Counted from the stretch's first letter, positions 44,606 through 53,877 are shown. The stretch: 64,000 nt of DNA from Candidatus Lutibacillus vidarii (GCA_016717165.1 JADKGA010000004.1:469220-533219), one strand, 5' to 3'. Made by a program: numbers and translations. The notes: generated by a model not told the origin, from the letters alone.

Positions 44606-44845
44606 ATGCGGATAACGCTGGCCATCGACGACACGGTCCTCGCTGCGGCCCGGTCGCTCGCGTTTGTCCGCGGGATTTCGCTCGGTGAGGCGGTTTCGGA
44701 ACTGGCCCGTCTCGGGCTTGGGAGGGTGGACGCGGAGGGCGAGCCAGGCCTACGAGACGTCGCCTACAGCCCGTTCCCCGTGATCGTCGGCGCTGCCGAC
44801 CGCGTGGTCACCGATGACATGGTCACTGCGCTGCGCGACGACTGA
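44606..44845 (+). CDS. Orphan VapB-like antitoxin
   Basis: 79 residues, ATG at 44606. MRITLAIDDTVLAAARSLAF is the strand-helix start of a VapB-type DNA-binding domain, and VAYSPFPVIVGAADRVVTDD is the toxin-binding tail typical of antitoxins preceding PIN toxins. No PIN gene follows; the next gene runs the other way. The toxin gene was either lost or lies elsewhere. Confidence 0.7.
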   Translation: MRITLAIDDTVLAAARSLAFVRGISLGEAVSELARLGLGRVDAEGEPGLRDVAYSPFPVIVGAADRVVTDDMVTALRDD

Positions 44846-44908
44846 GCCGTCCTCAGACACCGTGTTCGTCGCTATCGCCCGGGTTAGCTGCAGCCGGCTA
44901 GGCCACGG

Positions 44909-45334
44909 CTAGGCCAGGAAGCGCACGTCCATGTGCCAGTTGACGGAGTCGGGTGACGGTCGGTCAACGGGGCGGTCCGGAAGGTCGATCATCGAGCCGG
45001 CCCGGCGGTAGAACTCGTCACCGTTTCCGAAGTCGGACTTCAGCCTGGGGCTGACGTGCAGCCGGTGCCGGTTGTCGACCCCGAGGTACCCCTTGTCGAA
45101 GAGGATGTGGACGTCGAAGCGCAGGAGCAGCCCGTTGTCCACCCGGTGCTCACCCTCCTCGGCGACTGGACGAATGTGCGCCGCCTGCAGAACCGGGCTC
45201 ACTTTGCTGCCCGTGATCGCGCACCGGCGGTGGTACGACGCCACGACGAGGGACTTGAAGGCCTGCTGGCCGACCCGGGGGACGAACAGTCGAGCCTTGC
45301 CGCGGGTGGGGCGGCCGGGCGTGTACCCGACCAC
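44909..45334 (-). pseudogene. HNH restriction-type endonuclease, 5'-truncated
   Basis: About 141 residues of the C-terminal HNH domain remain: VGQQAFKSLVVASYHRRCAI, AAHIRPVAEEGEHRVDNGLL and LFDKGYLGVDNR. The usual N-terminal domain of 150 or more residues is missing. The frame before the domain runs into an ISL3 transposase relic at about 45335. A shortened protein starting at 45334 could still be made, so inactivity is not certain. Confidence 0.7.
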
Positions 45335-45741
45335 GTGGTGTCACGGCTCAGGTCGACCATCCCGGTCAGCCCTTTCGGGCCCCCACCTTCTTCGGCGGGC
45401 TTGGTCGACACGTGATGTCACACGTGTCCGTGGACCCCGAGGATGGCGACGCGGTCGAACGAGCCGGGTCCGCGTCAGCGGCCGCCAGAATCGGGCGGAT
45501 CGCGTCCCACACGGTGCGAAGCCCGCAGCTGAGCTGACGACGAATCCCGTTCACCGACGCGTGCTCGGTCCGCGGCTGACCGGCAGCCCGTAAGCGCCGG
45601 AGCCGACCTCATCGTCGCGACCAGCCCGCCACCCTCGTCCCGCTTCAAGCCGATCACGTGCAGGCTGGCCAGGCCCACCAGTAGGTCACACCGGTCGCAG
45701 TAGGCGTCCGAGACGCGGCAGCACGACTCAGGCTCACTCAT
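45335..45741 (-). pseudogene. Relic of a third ISL3-type transposase
   Basis: The ATG at 45741 starts MSEPESCCRVSDAYCDRCDL, then LHVIGLKRDEGGGLVATMRS and ALTGCRS, the N-terminus of an ISL3 transposase. After a deletion, a second piece in another frame reads VWDAIRPILAAADADPARFD and GLTGMVDLSRD, the middle part. The remainder is lost, where HNH sequence begins. The relic explains the truncation of the HNH gene next to it. Confidence 0.7.
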
Positions 45742-45889
45742 CGTGGAGGCCCTTGAGATCAGGAGCGGTAAGAGTCCTCTGATCCTCGGGGACCTCGACC
45801 CATCCCCACCCTCAGCCCACACCCGGCGCGTCACGCCCACCCCACGCTCAGCTGCGAACAACGGGCATACGCCGGCAGTGCGCCACAAC

Positions 45890-46651
45890 TCAGTGATGCG
45901 AGGTTGACCCTCTCCGCCGCTGAGAAGCAAGGTTCGCCGCGTAACTCCACGAACCGAGAACAAACCACGCCGACGAAGTGAGCACCAAGAGCCACGGGAA
46001 CGTCAACCGAGAGCTTCCCTCCTGGAGCCATTCTTGAAGCCAAACAAAGGGAAAGAATCGAGCGCCTAATTCCAACCCCGCACTGACCGAGGATAGGGGA
46101 AACAATAGCCCCGAGAAGAAGAGGATTAGATTGCTTGCGAATCGCGCCACAGACGTCGCCCGTTTGAAGCGCAACGTCCAGCCGCAGAAAAGCATACCAA
46201 GGCCGACGAACCCTACGCTCCCAATCAGAATTCCGACCGCCTCAGCGGGCCGCACAAGCGCCGAGGTCCACGGCTTGCCCAGCGCCATCAGGCCCACCAC
46301 GCAAAGAACCATGAAGACAGCGCACTCAATGACGATGTTGACTGCCAGGCGGATCAAGATGACCTGCGTAACAGGTGTTTTGGAGAGCAACAACTGTTCG
46401 AACGTCCCCAGCCGAAGTTCGCTCTGCAGGAGTGCACTCATAGACTGGATTGCGGAGGCGCTGATCCTCCACACGAGCAGGCCAATGATCACTTGATGCA
46501 AGCGAGCCATGTCGCTCTCTCGACCAACAACCCCAGCTATGAGCCCGACAATCATAAAGATGTCGTTGAGCGACATGAATACAAAATCAACTAGGTAGCT
46601 TCGCATTTCTCCAACATAACGTCGGAGCTCGGTAAGAGAAATGGATAACAT
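45890..46651 (-). CDS. ABC-2 type transporter permease
   Basis: 253 residues, ATG at 46651, with six predicted membrane segments (for example IFMIVGLIAGVV, IECAVFMVLCVVGLMALG, LILFFSGLLFPLSSV, WLLVLTSSAWFVLGSW). It belongs with the second permease, ATPase and PqqD-like gene at 49754-51671, from which it is now separated by 2.8 kb of nested IS elements. The G+C content is well below the window mean. It is probably half of an exporter for a small peptide or other natural product. Confidence 0.85.
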   Translation of the reverse strand: MLSISLTELRRYVGEMRSYLVDFVFMSLNDIFMIVGLIAGVVGRESDMARLHQVIIGLLVWRISASAIQSMSALLQSELRLGTFEQLLLSKTPVTQVILIRLAVNIVIECAVFMVLCVVGLMALGKPWTSALVRPAEAVGILIGSVGFVGLGMLFCGWTLRFKRATSVARFASNLILFFSGLLFPLSSVSAGLELGARFFPFVWLQEWLQEGSSRLTFPWLLVLTSSAWFVLGSWSYAANLASQRRRGSTSHH

Positions 46652-46889
46652 CGCTACCTCCGCGCCTCAGGCCCAACCGCCAGGTCCGGCCAGATCGGTA
46701 ACCGAACGTCGACTACCTTCTGCAAGAAGCTCCCCGTTGCACGGGCCCCGGAACGAACAAGTACTCGCCGACCCAGTGAATCCATCGCATCGACCCGAGC
46801 GCACCAACTAGCGGCGACGCACAAGTAGCCGACGCATCGATCAGCCTTGCGCTGCCTGCGCTGGCCAGGGAGCGACGGTGAGTCAAGGG
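46652..46889 (-). pseudogene. Gene interval between the two permeases, split by the outer IS
   Basis: Joining 49740-49753 to 46652-46889 across the IS restores 252 bases between the permease stops and starts. One frame starts at an ATG two bases after the upstream permease stop and runs 62 codons (MSEAPLTHRRSLASAG ... MRWIHWVGEYLFVPGPVQRG) to a TAG at about 46713. Another frame reads on to 46652 as VGYLCVAASWCARVD, then GARATGSFLQKVVDVRLPIW. Either is a short gene of this operon now broken, or one frameshifted gene. No family is recognised. Confidence 0.45.
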
Positions 46890-46943
46890 GGCTCTTCCCA
46901 ATCGAGAGTGGGTCGGCGGGGGCGCGTCGGTCTTGAGGTAGGT

Positions 46944-46998
46944 GTCGAGGTCTTCACATGATGGGAGTTCTCACGCTGCCCATCGGGAAGACCTCGAC
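46944..46998 (+). promoter_or_regulatory. Start-masking inverted repeat of the outer ISL3 transposase
   Basis: GTCGAGGTCTTC (46944-46955) pairs with GAAGACCTCGAC (46987-46998), ending at the ATG at 46999 and covering the GGGAAG ribosome binding site. It is identical to the structure in the other two copies. Confidence 0.6.
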
Positions 46999-47693
46999 AT
47001 GCATGACGCTACCTTCGCCGCGCCTGATCTGACGACGTTCTGCCGTCTTGAGGGTCTCGGTTTGGAGGTCACCGGACAACGCCTCGAACCGGGTCGTGCC
47101 GTGCTCGCGTGCCGCGTGGTCGATGACGATCGCTGGTGTCGGCGGTGTGGCTGCGGGGGTGTGGTGCATGACGTCGTGACGCGCCGGTTGGCGCACGAGC
47201 CGTTCGGGTGGCGGCCCACGACCTTGCTGATCGCGGTCCGCCGGTATCGCTGCACGGGCTGCTCGCGGGTGTGGCGCCAGGACACCTCGGCGGCGGCGGA
47301 GCCGAGAGCGAAGATCTCGCGGGCCGGAGTGCGGTGGGCTCTGGTGGGGCTGGTCGTGCAGCACCTGACCGTGGCCCGCCTCGCCGAGGCGTTGGCGGTG
47401 GCCTGGGATACCGCCAATGACGCGGTCCTGGCCGAAGGGCAGCGGATGCTCATCGGCGATCCCGCCCGCTTCGATGGCGTCGCGGTGATCGGAGTGGACG
47501 AGCACGTGTGGCGACACACCAGGAAGGGCGACAAGTACGTCACCGTCATCATCGACCTCACCCCGATCCGCGACGGCACCGGCCCAGCACGCCTGCTGGA
47601 CATGGTCGAAGGCCGCTCCAAGCAAGCGTTCAAGACCTGGCTCGCCGATCGCCCGCAGGCGTGGCGCGATGGGGTCGAGGTGGTAGCCATGGA
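46999..47693 (+). pseudogene. Outer ISL3 transposase, N-terminal part
   Basis: The ATG at 46999 begins the same protein as the intact copies, up to the codons for VEVVAM. There the inner copy is inserted. The C-terminal 203 residues lie at 49119-49728. The chimeric frame runs a few codons into the inner IS and stops at 47745. It retains the first DDE Asp only and should be inactive. Confidence 0.93.
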
Positions 47694-47747
47694 GGCTCTT
47701 CCCAATCGAGAGTGGGTCGGCGGGGGCGCGTCGGTCTTGAGGTAGGT

Positions 47748-47802
47748 GTCGAGGTCTTCACATGATGGGAGTTCTCACGCTGCCCATCGGGAAGACCTCG
47801 AC
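47748..47802 (+). promoter_or_regulatory. Start-masking inverted repeat of the inner ISL3 transposase
   Basis: The same 12-bp stem (47748-47759 and 47791-47802) stands directly before the ATG at 47803. Since the inner copy lies behind the outer promoter, this structure could limit read-through expression. Confidence 0.55.
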
Positions 47803-49107
47803 ATGCATGACGCTACCTTCGCCGCGCCTGATCTGACGACGTTCTGCCGTCTTGAGGGTCTCGGTTTGGAGGTCACCGGACAACGCCTCGAACCGGGTCG
47901 TGCCGTGCTCGCGTGCCGCGTGGTCGATGACGATCGCTGGTGTCGGCGGTGTGGCTGCGGGGGTGTGGTGCATGACGTCGTGACGCGCCGGTTGGCGCAC
48001 GAGCCGTTCGGGTGGCGGCCCACGACCTTGCTGATCGCGGTCCGCCGGTATCGCTGCACGGGCTGCTCGCGGGTGTGGCGCCAGGACACCTCGGCGGCGG
48101 CGGAGCCGAGAGCGAAGATCTCGCGGGCCGGAGTGCGGTGGGCTCTGGTGGGGCTGGTCGTGCAGCACCTGACCGTGGCCCGCCTCGCCGAGGCGTTGGC
48201 GGTGGCCTGGGATACCGCCAATGACGCGGTCCTGGCCGAAGGGCAGCGGATGCTCATCGGCGATCCCGCCCGCTTCGATGGCGTCGCGGTGATCGGAGTG
48301 GACGAGCACGTGTGGCGACACACCAGGAAGGGCGACAAGTACGTCACCGTCATCATCGACCTCACCCCGATCCGCGACGGCACCGGCCCAGCACGCCTGC
48401 TGGACATGGTCGAAGGCCGCTCCAAGCAAGCGTTCAAGACCTGGCTCGCCGATCGCCCGCAGGCGTGGCGCGATGGGGTCGAGGTGGTAGCCATGGACGG
48501 GTTCACTGGCTTCAAGACCGCTACCGCCGAAGAACTCCCGGACGCGGTCGCCGTGATGGACCCCTTCCACGTCGTGCGCCTGGCCGGGGACGCCCTCGAT
48601 CGGTGCCGGCGCCGGGTCCAACAAGAGCTCCACGGCCACCGTGGCTTCAAGAACGATCCGCTGTACCGGGCCCGGCGCACCCTGCACACCGGTGAAGACC
48701 TGCTCACCGACCGCCAACGCGAACGCCTCATGGTCCTGTTCAGCACCGATGACCACGTGGAAGTCGAAGCCACCTGGGGAATCCTCCAGCGGATGATCGC
48801 TGCCTACCGCAACCTGAACCGGGAGCACGGCAAGACGGCGATGGCCGCTGTCATCGACTCCTTGCGCGAGGGTGTCCCGTCAGCGCTGGTCGAGCTCCGA
48901 CGCCTCGGCCGAACCCTGAACCAACGCGCCGCTGACGTGCTGGCCTACTTCGACCGGCCCGGCACATCCAACGGACCCACCGAAGCCCTGAACGGCCGCC
49001 TCGAACACCTCCGCGGATCCGCCCTCGGGTTCCGCAACCTGACCCACTACATCGCCCGCTGCCTACTCGAAACCGGCGGCTTCCGAACCCACTCTGCTTT
49101 GGGATGA
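47803..49107 (+). CDS. Inner ISL3-family transposase, intact
   Basis: 434 residues from the ATG at 47803, identical by eye to the protein encoded at 15286-16590. The zinc ribbon, the Asp residues in VIGVDEHVW and VVAMDGFTGF, and the final GPTEALNGRLEHLRGSALGF block are all present. An active source of transposition. Confidence 0.93.
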   Translation: MHDATFAAPDLTTFCRLEGLGLEVTGQRLEPGRAVLACRVVDDDRWCRRCGCGGVVHDVVTRRLAHEPFGWRPTTLLIAVRRYRCTGCSRVWRQDTSAAAEPRAKISRAGVRWALVGLVVQHLTVARLAEALAVAWDTANDAVLAEGQRMLIGDPARFDGVAVIGVDEHVWRHTRKGDKYVTVIIDLTPIRDGTGPARLLDMVEGRSKQAFKTWLADRPQAWRDGVEVVAMDGFTGFKTATAEELPDAVAVMDPFHVVRLAGDALDRCRRRVQQELHGHRGFKNDPLYRARRTLHTGEDLLTDRQRERLMVLFSTDDHVEVEATWGILQRMIAAYRNLNREHGKTAMAAVIDSLREGVPSALVELRRLGRTLNQRAADVLAYFDRPGTSNGPTEALNGRLEHLRGSALGFRNLTHYIARCLLETGGFRTHSALG

Positions 49108-49118
49108 GCCGCCATGGA

Positions 49119-49728
49119 CGGGTTCACTGGCTTCAAGACCGCTACCGCCGAAGAACTCCCGGACGCGGTCGCCGTGATGGACCCCTTCCACGTCGTGCGC
49201 CTGGCCGGGGACGCCCTCGATCGGTGCCGGCGCCGGGTCCAACAAGAGCTCCACGGCCACCGTGGCTTCAAGAACGATCCGCTGTACCGGGCCCGGCGCA
49301 CCCTGCACACCGGTGAAGACCTGCTCACCGACCGCCAACGCGAACGCCTCATGGTCCTGTTCAGCACCGATGACCACGTGGAAGTCGAAGCCACCTGGGG
49401 AATCCTCCAGCGGATGATCGCTGCCTACCGCAACCTGAACCGGGAGCACGGCAAGACGGCGATGGCCGCTGTCATCGACTCCTTGCGCGAGGGTGTCCCG
49501 TCAGCGCTGGTCGAGCTCCGACGCCTCGGCCGAACCCTGAACCAACGCGCCGCTGACGTGCTGGCCTACTTCGACCGGCCCGGCACATCCAACGGACCCA
49601 CCGAAGCCCTGAACGGCCGCCTCGAACACCTCCGCGGATCCGCCCTCGGGTTCCGCAACCTGACCCACTACATCGCCCGCTGCCTACTCGAAACCGGCGG
49701 CTTCCGAACCCACTCTGCTTTGGGATGA
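49119..49728 (+). pseudogene. Outer ISL3 transposase, C-terminal part
   Basis: The frame resumes as DGFTGFKTATAEELPDAVAV and runs to the normal stop within the terminal repeat. It continues the N-terminal part at 46999-47693 exactly, with no base lost other than the duplicated target. An ATG in the duplicated GCCATGGA gives a possible start for a truncated protein lacking the first catalytic Asp. Confidence 0.93.
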
Positions 49729-49753
49729 GCCGTCAAGGGGGCTTCCGACATTG

Positions 49754-50530
49754 TCAGTACTGTGCCGTCGTCCCACGGACCAGGGCCGTTGTGCGACCCC
49801 AGGCGAAAACCCTGCCGCCCACCGCGACCCACAGCAGGGAACACATCAATAGGCCCAGAGAAGCGAGGGCCATTGCGCGCCGATCGTTGGCTAGATGGGC
49901 CGTTAGAACATCGCCCGCCCACGACATCGGAAACGCGCGCGCCAGGACCGTCACCCAACCGGGGAGCTGATCCAACGGAATAGTGAGGCCACTCAGGTAG
50001 AGGATGAAATTCGTGGTCGCGAACCCGACTGAGCTAACCCGCTTCTTCACCAGAGCGACACCAGCAATCGTCGCTCCAACCCCAACCATCGCCAAGAATG
50101 ATAGTCCGAACAACCCGAGAATTAGCACGAGTAGACTTACGTCACGAAGACTCCTTCCCAGACCGGTGAGTGCGAAGAGCAGCCCGAATATGGGAAGTGC
50201 CTTACACGCATCAACAACGAGCTGCGCAAGGACGCGCCCGAGCATGACCGAGAAGATCCCCGACCTCGAGGTGAGCACTTGTTCAAGGGTGCCCTCCTCG
50301 AGTTCCTCTTGCATCACTAGGGCGACAAGGTCGGTCGCGTGCACTCCGAAATACCAAAACATGACGCCAAAGAAGAAGAGGACCTGCGCAGAGACGCCCT
50401 TGGTCTCGACTTGAAAGGCGAAGTAGATTCCCGCAAAAGCAATGAGGGTATTGGCGTTCCCAAACACGAGCTCGAACCAATAGACCCTCATCTCGTTCCA
50501 GATCTTGTTGAGCTCAACACCAACATTCAT
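49754..50530 (-). CDS. ABC-2 type transporter permease
   Basis: 258 residues, ATG at 50530 overlapping the ATPase stop as ATGA. Six membrane segments are visible (for example LIAFAGIYFAFQV, QVLFFFGVMFWYFGV, LLVLILGLFGLSFLAMVGVGA, NFILYLSGLTIPLDQL). It pairs with the permease at 45890-46651 and the ATPase at 50527-51429. The gene following it in the operon was interrupted by the outer IS, so expression of the distal permease is probably cut off. Confidence 0.87.
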   Translation of the reverse strand: MNVGVELNKIWNEMRVYWFELVFGNANTLIAFAGIYFAFQVETKGVSAQVLFFFGVMFWYFGVHATDLVALVMQEELEEGTLEQVLTSRSGIFSVMLGRVLAQLVVDACKALPIFGLLFALTGLGRSLRDVSLLVLILGLFGLSFLAMVGVGATIAGVALVKKRVSSVGFATTNFILYLSGLTIPLDQLPGWVTVLARAFPMSWAGDVLTAHLANDRRAMALASLGLLMCSLLWVAVGGRVFAWGRTTALVRGTTAQY

Positions 50531-51429
50531 GCTTCACCCCGACTGAGGACCGTTCTGTAGACCTCTTCAAAGCTGCTCGCTCTGGGCCTGGTGGCGATGA
50601 TCTCACCAAACCCCCGCAACTCGGCGAGCGTCAGATCACCTGTGTGCTCCACAGTTGCGGTTGTGCCAGTTTCGCGAACACTCAGAACTGGCCCACCCAC
50701 GATGGCCCTCGTAGACCCTGCGAACTCGGTCTCAAAGAGCGAGTCTCGTCCACCTAGTTGTATGTCATTGAGCGTCGAATCCAGGATGAGGTCGCCCGAC
50801 TTCAGGAAGAGGACCCTACGCCTAAGACCTTCGATAACGGAAACGTCGTGGGTCGTGATCAGGATGATCTTCCCCTCCTCGTTCGCCAATGCCTTAATGC
50901 TTTCGACAATGCGAGAGGACGTCGGAATATCCAGGCCCAAGGTGGGCTCGTCGAGCACGAGAATAGGCGGATCCTTGATCAGTGCGACAAGTATGGCCAC
51001 CTTCTGTTGCATCCCACGCGAGAGTTCTCGTACAAGCACGTCCCTCTTCTCGCTAAGATCGAAACGTTCAAGGTTGGCGTCGATCCGTCTTCCGAGCTCC
51101 CCCTTCTCTACTCGGTTGAGGCGCCCAAAGTACCGGAGATTCGCCACTACCGAAAGGTACTGATAGATGTTGCGCGATCCTTCGAGGACGGCCCCTACGG
51201 ATGCCCGTGTCCACGCATTATCTCCAAGAGAGCGTCCACGATATTGACACTCCCCTTCGTCCGGAATGACGAGGCCGCAGATTGTCTTAATGAGAGTGGT
51301 TTTCCCTGCGCCGTTCGCGCCCAAAACACAGACAATCTCCCCTTCGTTCACGTTGAAGGAGACGTGATCGTTTGCGAGGACCTCGCCGTAGCGCTTGACC
51401 AGGTCTCTGACGACTAGTTCTTCCGTCAT
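50527..51429 (-). CDS. ABC transporter ATP-binding protein
   Basis: 300 residues from the ATG at 51429, fixed by ATGA overlap with the PqqD-like stop. Walker A is GANGAGKTT, the signature is ELSRGMQQK, and Walker B is ILVLDEPTLGLD. A C-terminal extension of about 80 residues follows the ABC domain. It should energise the two ABC-2 permeases as an exporter. The AT-rich codon use matches the rest of the operon, a sign of joint acquisition. Confidence 0.93.
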   Translation of the reverse strand: MTEELVVRDLVKRYGEVLANDHVSFNVNEGEIVCVLGANGAGKTTLIKTICGLVIPDEGECQYRGRSLGDNAWTRASVGAVLEGSRNIYQYLSVVANLRYFGRLNRVEKGELGRRIDANLERFDLSEKRDVLVRELSRGMQQKVAILVALIKDPPILVLDEPTLGLDIPTSSRIVESIKALANEEGKIILITTHDVSVIEGLRRRVLFLKSGDLILDSTLNDIQLGGRDSLFETEFAGSTRAIVGGPVLSVRETGTTATVEHTGDLTLAELRGFGEIIATRPRASSFEEVYRTVLSRGEA

Positions 51430-51671
51430 GGTTCCCCTACAAGAAGTCCTCGATCTCGGAGTTCGTTGAGAAGGGCGGCCGCCGAAGGTGCGAGCACTCC
51501 TGCTCGGGCCGCCATGTCCTCCAGGCTTGGGCCCGCCTTCGGTTGCTCCAGAACAGCAAGTCCGTTGCAATCAGACGGCAGCATTCTGCCCGAGTGGAGA
51601 TCGAAGACGAAGCAGGTGCCACTGCGGATTAATGGTTCGAAGCGGAAGACCACACCATTCTTGAGGCGCAT
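51426..51671 (-). CDS. PqqD-like peptide-binding protein
   Basis: 81 residues, ATG at 51671 with a strong GGAGGGAGGAG ribosome binding site. The order VVFRFEPLIRSGTCFVFDLH, then LPSDCNGLAVLEQ, then LNELRDRGLLV fits the PqqD/RRE winged-helix that binds precursor peptides in modified-peptide (RiPP) pathways. It heads the operon with the ABC transporter. A precursor peptide or modifying enzyme is not visible in this window, so either the locus is incomplete or the PqqD-like protein serves another purpose. Confidence 0.7.
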   Translation of the reverse strand: MRLKNGVVFRFEPLIRSGTCFVFDLHSGRMLPSDCNGLAVLEQPKAGPSLEDMAARAGVLAPSAAALLNELRDRGLLVGEP

Positions 51672-52004
51672 TCTTGCTCTCCTCCCTCCCCCGGCCGCAA
51701 CAGGGGTCAGGCATGTCCGTTGGCCCGTAGTACGAATTGGCCGCCGCCATGCATCCACCTCTGTGGCCGTTCCGACGATACCCTAGGTTTTGTTCCGTTC
51801 CGCGACGGCAGACCAGAGCGGCTGCGAGCGCACGCTCCGAGGCGTCGATTCCGCGGGGCGTCGGCCCCTAGGGACCCCGGCCGTTCGGCCCCACGCCACG
51901 CCGACCTACGACACGGGTCCGGTCACGTGATCGGCCGAGCCAAGGAAAGGTTGCAATGCCACCTGCCGCGACCGCGGACGAACTCGACCATTTTGCCGGG
52001 CTAG
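51672..52004. other. Upstream region of the PqqD/ABC operon
   Basis: No protein gene is recognised. The operon promoter should be here. A minus-strand reading frame of about 59 codons (from 51752, with AGAGGTGG upstream) overlaps the PqqD-like gene in another frame, and I cannot decide whether it is used. Confidence 0.35.
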
Positions 52005-53705
52005 CCTCGATCTTTCATCGGGCCTCTGGGTGGGGGTGGGCGGCGCCGGGATGGCCCGTGGGGCCTGATTCTCTAGTGGGGGTGTGACAGGGGCCGGGAT
52101 GTCGGTCCCCGGTGGTCGTCGTCTTCCACGTGACGAGGGGTGCTGCTCGGGCTCGGTCGGTCAGGCACGTGCGGGCCTGGGGTCAGGGCGGTGCCGCGGC
52201 GAGCCGGGCGTGCCCGGTGACGACCAGGTCCGCCCAGGGGCGGTGGTCTTGATGTGGAGCAGGAGGCGCCGACCCCGCCTGGCGAGGGTCGCGGCGATGG
52301 AGAACACGCGTAGCCGCAGCCGCTTGGGTTCCCACCGTCGAGCGTCGGTGTCGTGCAGCGCGATCAGCTGGGTCCAGGCGGTCAGGTCCAGGGCGAGCTG
52401 GACGATCACCAGCCAGACCCGGTTCTGGTCGAACCCTTGCAGTGGGAGGTTGGCCAGCCCGGTGTCCTTGGCGATCCGGATCCGGTCCTCACAGCGGGCG
52501 CGCCGGCGGTGGCGCAGCTCAAGTTCGGCGAGTTGGCCGCGGGCCGTGTTGGTCGCGAACGCGGTGAGCCGGTAGCCGTCGACGTCGTCGAAGCGGAGCT
52601 GGGCGCCGGGGTGGGGCCGTTCCCGGCGGACGATGACCCGCATCCGTGGCGGGTACCCCTTCAGCAGGCCGGCGCCGGCGAGGAGGTCGGTGATCTCGAC
52701 CAGCGCGGCCCCTTCCCGGATGTCGCCGTCGGCGTCGAGCGCGGCCTGCCAGCACGACTCGGGGACCAGGGCGTACAGCTCGGGCATCGTTGCGGGGAGG
52801 GTGAACCCGACCGAGTACTGCACGCCGCGGGCGTGGAGCCAGTCCAGGAAGCCGTGGGTGCCTCCGGCGCCGTCGGTGCGGACCAACACCTTCTTCCCCG
52901 GCCGGGACGCGTCCACACCGGGCAACGCCTTCAGGGCCGTCCGGGCGACAGTGATGTGGTCGGCCGCCGTGTTCGACCCGGCGTTGCCCTTGCGCAGCAG
53001 CATCGTCAACGGCTCCCCGGCGCCGCCGGGGCCGTGGTCGACGAACGCGACCAACGGATGGAACCCGTAGGTCTTCTTGAACGTCGGCGCCGCGGCCCTC
53101 CTTCTGGCTGTGCGCGAGGATGATCGTCGCGTCGATGTCCACGACCACCGGGTTCGTCGCTGAGATCTCGTGGTTCGGGGCGTCGGTTCCCGCCCGTTGC
53201 CACGCGGCCTGCCGCGCGGCCTTCCGGGCCGCGGCGACCGCACGCTCCACCTTCCTGGCGTTCTTGGCCAGCGCCGCGATCGTCCGCGAGATCGTCGCCT
53301 CCGACGCCACCGGCCCGTACACACCCGGTTCGCTGCGGACGACCGCCGCGTCGGCCAGCGCGTCGCCACCCAACGCGACCGCCACCGCCAGATCGAGGAT
53401 CACCTTGGCCGGGTCGTGCACCGCCAACGGCCTACGCCACGGCGCCAGCGCTGTGCGCAACCCCCGCGCCAACCCGGTGGCCTCCGCGGCGGCCGTCAGC
53501 AGGACCCCGCCCGCTTGACCGGCCGCACCGACCGGCGCCGCGTCGACGTGGAGACGGGGATACAAGGCGGTAGGCTTGTTCACCTGGAAGGTGCTCCTCG
53601 AGCTGGATGAGATGACGACGTCGCAATCGCCATCTTCCCAGTTCAGGGGCACCTTTCACGTCACCGGCACACCCCCCACCAGCCCGGTACCGTGAAATCT
53701 CGAGG
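52005..53705 (-). mobile_element. IS1380-family insertion sequence
   Basis: The ends are inverted repeats CCTCGATCTTTCA (left) and CCTCGAGATTTCA (right, complement), flanked by CTAG on both sides (52001-52004 and 53706-53709), which fits the 4-bp target duplication of the family. About 1701 bp. The transposase gene fills it on the minus strand but has a frameshift. Confidence 0.88.
52161..53652 (-). pseudogene. IS1380-family transposase with a one-base insertion
   Basis: The N-terminal frame runs from 53652 through EATISRTIAALAKNARK and NPVVVDIDATIILAHSQKEG (first Asp), where an extra C near 53100 shifts it to GRGADVQ. The other frame continues at once as AAAPTFKKTYGFHPLVAFVD and contains KKVLVRTDGAGGTHGFLDWL (second Asp) and the late conserved EDRIRIAKDTGLANLP (Glu region), ending at 52161. 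One base removal would give a normal transposase of about 490 residues. Confidence 0.88.
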
Positions 53706-53877
53706 CTAGGTGCCAGGTCACCCCGTTCGCTCGCCAAACCAGGAAGCCCCCTTCAACCCTGAGCCGGTTTGGCGTCACAACGCGCAAGGCCCCGCACCTC
53801 CTGGCCCAGGGCTCCCACGCGAGTTGAACATCCATTGAGGTGGGTTGAGGGGCCTGTCAACGAAAGTCCCTGACCAG

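Larger units (their letters stand above)
47694..49110 (+). mobile_element. Inner ISL3 element, intact (1417 bp)
   Basis: It is inserted in the same orientation within the outer copy, flanked by the 8-bp target duplication GCCATGGA (47686-47693 and 49111-49118). Terminal repeats match those of the copy at 15283-16699. Length is exactly equal to that copy. Confidence 0.96.
46890..49731 (+). mobile_element. Outer ISL3 element (1417 bp) interrupted by a second copy of itself
   Basis: The outer IS consists of 46890-47693 (804 bp) and 49119-49731 (613 bp), which together make 1417 bp, the length of the intact copy at 15283-16699. The 8-bp target duplication GTCAAGGG flanks it (46882-46889 and 49732-49739). 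It lies in the PqqD/ABC-transporter operon. Confidence 0.95.
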
